Under the pieces are notes generated by a model, which saw only the letters and a list, made by a program, of their open reading frames with translations, was not told the origin of the DNA and did no database searches. Positions 37,601-49,200 of a stretch of DNA of 64,000 nucleotides are shown here, one piece after another (within the stretch, counting starts at the first letter, position 1; every line of letters begins with the position of its first letter). A program made the translations under genes and the position numbers. This DNA comes from Pseudorasbora parva (taxonomy: Eukaryota; Chordata; Actinopteri; Cypriniformes; Gobionidae): assembly GCF_024679245.1 (NCBI RefSeq), contig NC_090191.1, positions 5,597,004 through 5,661,003 on the forward strand, read 5' to 3'.

Positions 37601-40600
37601 ATAGATGCACTTTTATGGACTTCAAAACAGAAACCAAAATTCAAAGCCATTATAAAGCTTTGAAGAGCCAGGATATTTTTTATTTAACTCTGCGTATATG
37701 AAGAATGTCCTATACACCTAGAATGACTTGAGGGTGAACAAACCATGGGCTAATTTTTGTTTTTAGTTGAACTAACCTTTTAAGCTTGTTCAAATTCAGC
37801 CATTGAACTAAAACTGATACATATAATATATTTCCCAAGCCCAAACACTGCCACACCTGAACCTGTGCTGTTAGAAGCCATTTCAGCATTGATGTAATTA
37901 CAATGCTGATTCCATGTTTCAACAACTTGTTGAATTTGTGCTCTCAGATGAAGTCAAACTGATCACTGAGAAAGTTTTAAATATGAAACTGCTTTCGTCT
38001 CTTTACTCTGCCTCTTGGCTGACAGAGAGCAAATCATACGTTTTGTATACCTAAAAGGACCTGATAAACAGGTGAAGTATTTCAGGCATGAGTGTATATG
38101 CTGATGATGACACATCTTCTTACCAGGCAAGTCTTCAGGATGTTTCCAAACTTTTCTCTCATAAACAAAGGTCCCTCTGAAAGTTGTGGCCTTTCTTTGA
38201 GCAAGTACAATGGAGTGTGTGACAAAGACAAAAATAAACAAATATGGAAGAAGTTATATCCAAAGAGAGGCATGGGACTTAGCTTGACAAAGAGAAGACA
38301 CCATTCAGCCTTTAATCAAACATGCTAAACAATTACCTGATGTTCAAGTTGGTCTAGTAAGAACTTCATCTCATCTCCATTCTCTGTACAACTACAACCC
38401 CAAATCAGAAAAAGTTGGGACAGTATGGAATGTGCAAATAAAATAAAAGTGATTTCTAAAATTACTTTGACTTGTATTTCATTGCAGACAATATGAACAC
38501 AACATATTTCATGTTTTGTCTGGTCAACTTCATGTCATTTGTAAATATGCATCCTTTCCTGTCATTCAGACCTGCATCACATTTCAAAAAAAGTTGGGAC
38601 AGTAAAGCATTTACCACTTTGTAATGTTGCCATTCCTTTTCACAACACTTAAAAGATGTTTAGGGACTGAAGACACCAAGTGATGAAGTGTTTCAGGTGT
38701 AATTTTGTCCCATTCTTCCTGCAAACAAGTCTTAAGGTGGGCAACAGTACGGGGCTTCAAAATGCGCCACACATTCTCTATTGGAGACCGGTTGGGACTG
38801 CAGGCAGGCCAGTCAAGTGCCCGTACCCTCTTCCTCCGCAGCCAGGACTTTGTAATGTGTGCAGAATGTGGTTTTGCATTGTCTTGTTGAAATATGCATG
38901 GATGTCCCTGGAAAAGATATCTTCTTGAAGGCAGCATATTATGCTCCAAAATCTCTATGTACTTTTCAGCATTAATGGTGCCTTCACAGAAGTGCAAGTT
39001 ACCTTTGCCAAGGGCACTGACATAACCCCATACCATGACAGACCCTGGCTTTTGGACTTGTTGCTGGTAACAGTCTAGATGATCCTTTTCTTCTTTGGTC
39101 CGGAGCACACGGCGTCCATTCGTCCCAAAAAATACCTGAAATACTGATTCATCTGACCACAGTACACATTTCCACTGTGTGATGGTCCATCCCAGATGCC
39201 TCTGAGCCCAGAGAAGTCAACGGCGCTTCTGGACACTGTTAACAAAAGGCTTCCTTTTGGCACAGTACAGTTTCAACTGGCATTTGTGGATGTAACTACC
39301 TATTGTGGAACTTGACATAAGTTTAACCAAAGTAGTCCTGAGCCTATGTGGTGATATCGCTTATAAATGAATGACGATTCTTGATGCAGTGCCCCCTGAG
39401 GGATCGGAGATCACGGTTGTTCAGCTTAGGCTTGCGGCCTTGTCCTTTACGCACTGAAATTCCTCCAGATTCCTTGAACATGTGTGTTCATCCAACGAAG
39501 GAAAAAGGTGCTCTCCTGTAATACTCAGCACAGACCCAGAAAAAAACAAAAACATTGTTATAACAGTAAGAATTAAGTGTACACTTCATTTAGATCTAAA
39601 AATAATAAACTCACCTGATCTTTCAAAAGGTCACATTTTTTGCACATCTGTCAGATTTTTGTCAGTGCATCACTGATGTTTGATGTTGTTGCTTTTTTTT
39701 TCTAAACAGGACAAATACAAAAACAAACGCAAAAGCAGTTAACAGTGTGTTAATTTATCATGTAGCATTACAGAAATGGAATAATAAAATGTGAAAACAA
39801 CCCAATGCATAGTCTTCACTGTATTAATTAAATATAAATGTATTTATAAAGATACATAAGAGCATTAAGTGATTTTGTCTTGTTGTTTGAGTAACAAATA
39901 AACACAAGACGGCAGGTACATAGATTGTTGTCGCCTTAAGAGCTAAGGCACATATCTAATACATCCTACTGAAAAATCTTGGATTCACTAAATGATTTAT
40001 GTTCACTTAAGACATAACCTACTGTGTTTACGGTAATGCTACCCACTGTGAGCTTTTTGAAAAAATAGACCTGATAAACAGGTGAATAGGTGAAGTATTT
40101 CAGGCATGAGTGTATATGCTGATGATGACATCTTACCAGGCAAGTCTTCAGGATGTTCCCAAACTTTTCTCTCATAAACAAAGGTCCCACTGAAAGTTGT
40201 GGCCTTTCTTTGAGCAAGTACAATGGAGTGTATGTGACTGAAAGACAGAAAAAACAATTATGGAACAAGTTATATCCAAAGAGAGGCATGGGACTTAGCT
40301 TGACAGAGAGATGACACCATTCAACCTTTAATCAAACATGCTAAACAATTAACTGATGTTCAAGTTGGTCTAGTAAGAACTTCATCTCATCTCCATACTC
40401 CGTACAACTAGATGAGCATCTAGATGATACAAAAGAGCATTAAGTGATTTTGTCTTGTTGTTTGAGTAAGAATATATACACAAGATGGCAGGTACTTAGA
40501 TTGCTGTCCCTTTAAGAGCTAAAGCACATATCTAATACATCCTACTAAAACATCTTGGATTCACTAAATTATTTATGTTCACTTAAGACATAACCCACTG

Positions 40601-43600
40601 TGTTTACGGTAATGCTACCACTGTGAGCTTTTTGACAAAATTGGGTATATGTTTCACTATCAAATTGCAATAAACACAAAAGATTAGCACTTACATGCTG
40701 TCTTTAACATTTTTAATATCATGCACGTCCTTATTCTTTTCTCGTTCAAGCATGTTTCCTCACACTTGTCTAAGTTGTCAATAACGTTGAAGCTGTAACT
40801 TTTGGCGCAAGTTAATCAAACATTGTACATTGTAGTCAAACATTGAACATTGTAGTCGGAGCTACTTCTCTCTGTTTATGTCTATGAGGACGAGTCACGC
40901 CGAAAGTACTGTGCTACTCCGCATCGACGCCGACTGAGCTAAAATAGTCCCAAAATAAACATGTATTATAGGTGTAGTGTAATGATTCAAGATAAGACAA
41001 AAACACGGTTTGAAAAATGGATTCATAAAGTACTTGTTCATTGTATCCATTTCGTCAATTTTGAACATAAAAAAAGTTTATTACAAAGTGCAGCTTTAAA
41101 TAGACGTTACTGTGCTACGTGGACAATCTCTAGCAATATAGGCCTACATTTTATATAGCCTCCACAAACATATAGTCCATCCAGCCATACTCTAGCTGTA
41201 TAGTTGATACATACCTTCAAATGTTAACAGATTGCTAACAGGATCACCGAACATAACAGATAACAAACAAGATAACTAATCACCACATGCTTTAGTATGA
41301 GTTTAGTCTTTTAACATTTAACAAACAAGGTGTGCTATATATGTAGCTTAATTTATTCATAAATCTTAAAGAAAACTCACCTCAACCAGATGAAATCCAG
41401 TCCCTTCCAAAGCGTGGTTGAAGGAGGAAACCCTCTTGCAAGGTACAGCGCTGACATTCTGCGCATGTGCAATGACGGGAAGTTATGAATAAATTAAAAC
41501 ATTACTTTTTCTCAACTTACTTGTTTGTGTTCAGTGGACGACATAGTATACGTGCAGTGAAATCGTTCTTATAAGTAAACTCAATATTGTCGTCAAAAAT
41601 TTGTCCACTCAACTTAAAATCTGCACTGGTTGCCAATGGCTGCTCGCATCAAATTCAAGGCACTGGTTCTCGCCTACAAAGCAACCACTGACTCTGCACC
41701 AATATACCTAAACTCGCTTGTTCAGACTTACACACCCTCCAGAAGCTTGCTTTCTGCGAGTGAGCGACGCCTCATGGTTCCATCCAGTCAGCAGAAGGGG
41801 GAAAACTTTTTATTTTCCTTTACACACTGCATGCAGCAACAACTTTTAATAAAGCGACCAAAACTGCCTGCCAACTGACAGACTATAACTGACAATGGCT
41901 TTCTTATTTAGGTTTAAATAAAAGCTAATGTGGTGGATAAACATTCGTAAACCGTTCTCTCATAACATTTTAAAGATACGATCGAAATATGAATGAGTGA
42001 CATTTAATCTAAATGTGTATATCAGATGTAAACAGAGTTAAATCATTCCGTTTACTTCATTACTTTACTCACTCCAGTAAGAGTTTGAACACACTAGGGG
42101 TGTAACGATTCGTTTTAACAACGATTCGATTCGTATCACCATTTGAGGTCGTCAATACGATTTAAGGACAATATTGGTTCATTTAGAACAATATGATCCG
42201 AAACGATTAAGTGACTTGAAATCGATTCAGTAACTTTTTAGCCAAAAATTTAAATCAGTGTGACTGATTTATTTCAGTTGAATCAAATTGTTGTTTAAAT
42301 GAATCGTTACACCCCAGTACACACAGTTTATAGCAGAGGTCTCCAAAGTCAGTCCTGGAGAGCCGCTTTCCAGCAGAGTTTATTTCCAACCCCAAAAAAA
42401 CACACCTGAACCCGCTAATAAGTGTCTAAGGCGGGCATACACTTTGCGATTTCAGCAAGGTTACCTACGCACACTGTACAAATATTCAAAGCTCACGGTT
42501 TATGTTCTCACACTATAGGGTCCGATCGTCAAGCGCGACTTTACTGCTCACACTATATGTGTGAAATATGCGCGATAAACAGATAGAGCATAGGACATGG
42601 TGTAAGATAGTCTATGGTCAAATGTATGAGCTACTGATATCAAAAGGATTTAGCATTTCCAATTTATGTATTAAATTATTATTAACTTCTTAACCCGCAC
42701 CGGATCGTGGTCGGGGAGTCTGACGCAAGTGGGCGTGTCTCTACTTATAATTACTTTTGTTTTATACAAACTGTTCAATCAACTATCACAAACTATGCAT
42801 CATTTGAAAGCTAAAACACTCAAGATTCATGTTCTGAACTCGTTTTTGCAATAAATACACCAGAGAGGAAAGGGTTAAATTAAATGCTAAAGCAGTGGCT
42901 ATTTAAACATTAGCATAATAAATGCGGTACTCATCTTTCATCTCCTGACGTTCATTTCAGATTGGACGAATCCACAAAACAACAGCATACATGTCTGTGT
43001 AAGAGTCCACTCTTCAAAATGCATCCCACTTTTAATCCAAAACAACGAAAAAATAAGGGGAAAAAACGAAAAATCCTCCGTTGTTTGCATAAGCGTTTTG
43101 CGTTAAGTGTAATCAATCATGTCCATTTTCAATGAAATAGCGATTATAATCATTATTTTGACAATCTCCCCTGTACTGTGGACTGTTCCGGTCATATTAA
43201 ACCCTCCCAGGTCTCTCTCTTTCAATCACAAGCTCACTAGGACACATGATAGAAAGGGTGATACATCTGTCAGTCAAACTCGCCGGTCCTTTTAGTTGGA
43301 TAAGCCAGTCAATGCCTAGCCAATGCATAGACTTTTGGGTAACAATTTGAAGTGTCTAGTTTAAAATAAGACCACATTTATGGATATAGACCATAGGGTT
43401 TAAGAGCTGCAGACATTTTTATTTGGGGTATGTCGTTTTTTTTTTAATTCTCAAAGAAGGGCAAGGGTTAAGAGGTTAATATTATTATAGGCCTATGTTT
43501 ATTATTATATTGCTATTACATTATATAAAAGATTAGATAGATTAGCTTACTAGTCCTCATTAAAATGTAGTTATTTAAAAACATTTAGGCCAATTATACA

Positions 43601-46206
43601 ATGAACTATTGGCTTATAATTAAAAATGGTCTTTAATATGCCAGAACACTGCAATAATATCAATCTCAATGAAAACTAAAAGCAGCTTTATTTCAAAAAC
43701 AATTTGTTAAACACGAAATAGGCCTAGGTCAGAAATATTAAGAAAATAAATAAAGATAGTTTAACATTTTTAGCATATGCTGAAGTAGTTTCTCTCTCTC
43801 TCTGAGAATATATGCCGAAAGCTTGCCAGATTTTACTTTCACTTTCTGTAGTGAATCCACTGACTCACCTTTATGATTTAAAACGGAAAAATTTATTTTA
43901 ATATTGCGATGTGACATTTTTCTTTTTCACCAATTGTCAAATGATGGACAACGATTCACATTTCCCGTGATAATAACATTAAGCAAATGTTAGATAAATT
44001 AGTAAATGAAGTGAAACAAGTAAATTAACAATCAAGTAGCTGAAATAATAAAAGAGGCACTGACTGGAAAGGCTACACGGTGGTTTGGAAGACTTGGATT
44101 ATCCATTTTACAACACAAACTGGAGGCATGCAATAGTTTGCTAAATTGCTGCAAGTTTGATAGCTTCCTACAGAACATAAAGATCTGCCTCTTTTCATTT
44201 TATTTCTTGCTGCATTAAAAAATAAATGGTTTAACTTCTGCTTTTGCACAGACACAGTGAAGGGAAATAGTTCAGTTCGTAGCTCTGCTTCAGCTGTCAG
44301 AAATTCATCCAACTGCAGATAAGGAGAGGTTTGTTGCCTCTTGTTTCCCACTACCTGAACACCTCACGACAAACAATGCACGACAAAGCTGAAAATTGCC
44401 CCATTCTAAAAAAAAAAAAATAAATAAAAAAAAAAAGTTGTATTAATTAAAATTCGGCTCGAAATTGGAAATAACCTGTGTATGCCCAGCTTTACATGGC
44501 CCTAACAATGACAACAGCCCTCCAGGAGTCTGGTGACCCCTGGTCTAGAGTGTCCATACGGTGCACACAGATTTATGCCTAGTTTATTTTTTTAAAATCC
44601 TGATACATTTTGTGTGTATGCAATGTTTATACATCAGGCCCCATATTATAAACCCTACCTTTGTTTTGTTCTCTACACAGGCTATGTGGATGTCATCTCA
44701 CTGCTCAGTCCTGTGAAAGTTTGTCTTCAGCTCTACAATCATCAAACTCTGTCCTGAGAGAGCTGGACCTGAGTAACAATGACCTACAGGATTCAGGAGT
44801 GAAGCTTCTTTCTGATGGACTGAAGAGCTGTATGCTGGAGATATTAAGGTTTGAGTTTCAAATACTTTCAATGTGTTTCCCCATTAAGTTAATTACTAAA
44901 AATCAATCTGTTGAATTTATTCAGTATGCAATTACTGTTTTTCTTGTTCAGATTGTCCATATGTAATCTCACTGCTCAGTGTTGTGAGAGTTTGTCATCA
45001 GTTTTACAATCCTCAAACTCTGTCCTGAGAGAGCTGGACCTGAGTAACAATGACCTGCAGGATTCTGGAGTGAAGATTATTTTTGATGGACTGAAGAGCT
45101 GGAAGCTGGAGATACTGAGGTAATTATTTTTCCTTTTTTTGGCAGTGTCTGTAAAGTCGCTGCTCCTCAACTGCACTCAGATTGGCCATACTTGACTAAT
45201 ATGAAATTAGATTTGTGCTAAATGTTTTGAATGTAACTTTTCAATAAACTAATACAAATATGAATTAAACACTAAAGAAAAAAACTCTTTGAAACTGGAA
45301 AAAATAAATGTGTGCCATTCTGGCACAAATCCCTTATGCGGGCGGAGCAAGCAGCAAATGATTCTCATTGGCCAGTAAGTTTTTGATTACCCTGGAAGTA
45401 AGGATTTCAGTGTAGTGTTTACAATTGTGAGTGTGCAAGCAGCTTCCTATTTTATTTTAGTAACAAAGTTTGACATTTTTTTTTTTATATTTATTTATAT
45501 TATTTCTTTCACTAAGATTTCAGAGGAAGTATTGCACCACTGTTGGCTGTGTGGGATCAAATCCATTATTTACTTTGTACTTTGTTTAATATAATGTGAA
45601 ATGTTTTGAAGGGGAATATTTATTTCTTCCGGATAATGATAATTGACCACAAAAAGATATTTTATGAAATGACAGTGAGATCAATTAAAAATGGCACTTC
45701 AAGTTTTGACCCCTGGTGTTTACTGAGAATGTAGAAATACATTGTTCCTGTTCATAAGTATATTTCTACTTCACTGGAGTATACATGTTTCTGTTAACTT
45801 CACTTTTGTTACTTTTTTTTTAGACTGAAAATACAGAAAATAACAACTACCACCCAAATGACTGTGTTAGTGATGTCTGACTGCCAAACTAATGTAATGT
45901 GGACTGTTGCTGTGTGTGTTTGTAGGTTGTCTGGCTGTATGGTGACAGAGGAAGGCTGTGGTTATGTGTCTGCAGCTCTGAGGTCAAACCCCTCACACAT
46001 GAGAGAGCTGGATCTGAGCTACAATCACCCAGGATATTCAGGAGTAAAGATGCTCTATGATACACGCAACCACCCAAACTCCAGGCTGGAAAAACTCAAG
46101 TATGTTGAGCAGGAAGAGTGTTTAATAAGTTATACTATGTTGTAGTAGATTTTGTTCCATAACTCACTAAAATTTAATAAACATGTAGTATATAATAAAC
46201 ATGCAG

Positions 46207-46251
<45 letters not shown>

Positions 46252-49200
46252 TAAATAAACGAAAAAAGGGCACAGCTGTAAAAGAGCACAGTAAAAGTGT
46301 CAGTGTTAAATTAATAATAATAATAATAATAAACTTTATTTTATAAAGTGCCTTTAAAGGCAACTTAAAGCGCTGTACAAAAAAACAAGCAATACAAAGT
46401 TCAAACAATAAAAGTAACATCAACAATCAAATGCTAATTTAAAAAAATAAGTCTCAAGTCTACCTTTAAAAATGTCGTAGCCCTGTGCTTCCCTAAGATC
46501 AGGAGGCAGAGAATTCCAAAGGACAGGAGCATATGAAGAAAAGGCCCTGTCACCCATAGATCGTAAGAGGAACAGCCAACAAGTTGGATTGTGAAGAAAG
46601 CAGTCTCCGAGTTAGGTTATAGGAAGTTAACAACTCAGATAAATGACAAGGGGCTAAGCCATGCAATGCTTTATATGTCAGCATCATAATTTTACAATCT
46701 ACTCTGAATCAGACTGGGAGCCAGTGTAAGGCCTCCAAAACTGGAGTGATGTGATTGCATACCCTGGACCCAGTCAATATCCTGGCGGCCGAGTTTTGTA
46801 CATATTGTAGTTTGTTAAGTGTGGATTTAGAGACTCCGGCTAGAAGGGCGTTACAGTAATCTACAGTGCCTTGCAAAAGTATTCAGCCCCCTTGAACTTT
46901 GCGACCTTTTGCCACATTTCAGGCTTCAAACATAATGATATGAAACTAATGTTTTTGTGAAGAATCAACAACAAGTGGGACACAATCATGAAGTGGAACA
47001 AAATGTATTGGATGTTTCAAACTTTTTTAACAAATCAAAAACTGAAAAATTGGGCGTGCAAAATTATTCGGCCCCCTTAAGTTAATACTTTGTAGCACCA
47101 CCTTTTGCTGCAATTACAGCTGTAAGTCGCTTGGGGTATGTCTCTATCAGTTTTGCACATCTAGAGACTGACATTTTTGCCCATTCCTCCTTGTCGCTTG
47201 GGGTATGTCTATCAGTTTTGCACATCTAGAGACTGACATTTTTGCCCATTCCTCCTTGCAGAACAGCTCGAGCTCAGTGAGGTTGGATGGAGAGCGTTTG
47301 TGAACAGCAGTTTTCAGTTCTTTCCACAGATTCTCGATTGGATTCAGGTCTGGAATTTGACTTGACCTTTCTAACACCTGGATGTTTATTTTTGAACCAT
47401 TCCATTGTAGATTATGCTTTATGTTTTGGATCATTGTCTTGTTGGAAGACAAATCTCCCTCCCAGTCTCAGGTCTTTTGCAGACTCCAAAAGGTTTTCTT
47501 CCAGAATGGTCCTGTATTTGGCTCCATCCATCTTCCAATCAATTTTAACCATCTTCCCTGTCCCTGCTGAAGAAAAGCAGGCCCAAACCATGATGCTACC
47601 ACCACAATGTTTGAAAGTGGGGATGGTGTGTTCAGGGTGATGAGCTGTGTTGCTTTTACGCCAAACATAACGTTTTGGATTGTTGCCAAAAAAGTTCTAT
47701 TTTGGTTTCATCTGACCAGAGCACCTTCTTCCACATGTTTGGTGTTTCTCCTTGGTGGCTTGTGGCAAACTTTAAACGAAACTTTTTATGGATCTCTTTA
47801 AGAAATGGCGTTCTTCTTGCCACTCTTCCATAAAGGCCAGATTTGTGCAGTATACGACTGATTGTTGTCCTATGGACAGTCTCCCACCTCAGCAGTAGAT
47901 CTCTGCAGTTCATCCAGAGTGATCATGGGCCTCTTGGCTGTATCTCTGATCAGTCTTCTCCTTGTATGAGCTGAAAGTTTAGAGGGACGGCCAGGTCTTG
48001 GTAGATTTAAAGTGGTCTCATACTCCTTCCATTTCAATATTATCACTTTCACAGTACTCCTTGGGATGATTAAAACTTGGGAAATCTTTTTGTATTGAAA
48101 TCCGGCTTTAAACCTCTCCACAACAGTATCTCAGACCTGCCTGGTGTGTCCCTTGTTCTTCATTATGCTCTCTGCGCTTTAAACGGACCTCTGAGACTAT
48201 CACAGTGCAGGTGCATATACGGAGACTTGATTACACACAGGTGGATTATATTTATCATCATTAATCATTTAGGTCAACATTGTATCATTCAGAGATCCTC
48301 ACTGAACTTCTGGAGAGAGTTTGCTGCACTGAAAGTAAAGGGGCCGAATAATTTTGCACGCCCAATTTTTCAGTTTTTGATTTGTTAAAAAAGTTTGAAA
48401 TCCAATAAATTTCATTCCACTTCATGATTGTGTCCCACTTGTTGTTTATTCTTCACAAAATATTACAGTTTTATATCTTTATGGTTGAAGCCTGAAATGT
48501 GGCAAAAGGTCGCAAAGTTCAAGGGGACCGAAAACTTTTGCAAGGCACTATCCTAGAGATGACAAAGGAATTCATCAGCTTTTCAGGTACTGAGAAATTT
48601 AGCATAGGACGTAATCTAGCTATATTTCTGAGGTGGAAAAAAGGATGATTTAACTGTACTCTGGACAAAAGAATCAAATGAAAGTCTGGTATTAAAAATA
48701 AGTCCAAGATTCCTCACTGTAGCTTGTGTAGCCAAGACAGAAACATCAATAGTCAAAGATAAGTTTGATGACGGGAACCAATAAGCATAACTTCAGTTTT
48801 AAATTAACACTTGCTCTGTGTCTATGAGTCCAATCTACAGAGTAAAAAAGTAATACTACAACAGTGTTGAAGCTAATTAGATAACTAAATGATCAAGTAA
48901 TGATTAATCCTCATATGCTCCTAGTTTCCTGTGCACTATTAGCCTGACAAGCCAGACCCACATCCAGATGTTTGGTCTGGAAACTCACCATTGACAGGGC
49001 TCAATCCGAGAGGCAGGATAAACCGTTGTCTTTCAAACTCCCTCTGCACGCGATAGGATAGTGCTACAACCAACCAGAGTAACGAAGGTGAAGCAGAGCT
49101 GATAGATGAAACATTCGCTGTATCCGGTCGGTAAAAACTCAGAACACATCTTCCCTGTTTAAGAATGTCTTCAGTGCCGTTCTTTGTTCTTTTCTCAGAG

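Larger units (their letters stand above)
34794..37782. mobile_element. Old MITE split by a hAT insertion
   Basis: The left part (AAGGGTTAGTTCCTCCC... ACTCACCCTCAAG) and the right part (CCCTCAAG... GTTGAACTAACCTTTT) form inverted ends of a common cyprinid TTAGTTCACCC-type element. The hAT element occupies the middle. Confidence 0.7.
38058..40641. repeat. Tandem duplication, about 0.55 kb x 2, first copy interrupted
   Basis: Unit 1 is 38058-38394 plus 39851-40067; unit 2 is 40068-40412 plus 40425-40641. Shared marks include GTATATGCTGATGATGACA, GGCATGGGACTTAGCTTGAC and AAGAGCATTAAGTGATTTTG. The 1.46 kb between the halves of unit 1 is a Tc1-like insertion plus unassigned sequence. Confidence 0.85.
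46305..48840 (-). mobile_element. L2-type LINE, minus strand, split by Tc1-like element
   Basis: On the minus strand it encodes the end of a non-[47 protein letters not shown], then after the inserted Tc1-like element [33 protein letters not shown] and a decayed tail. The 3' end is AATAAAGTTTATTATTATTA, a microsatellite tail typical of L2-like LINEs. It is 5'-truncated and full of stops. Confidence 0.85.
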
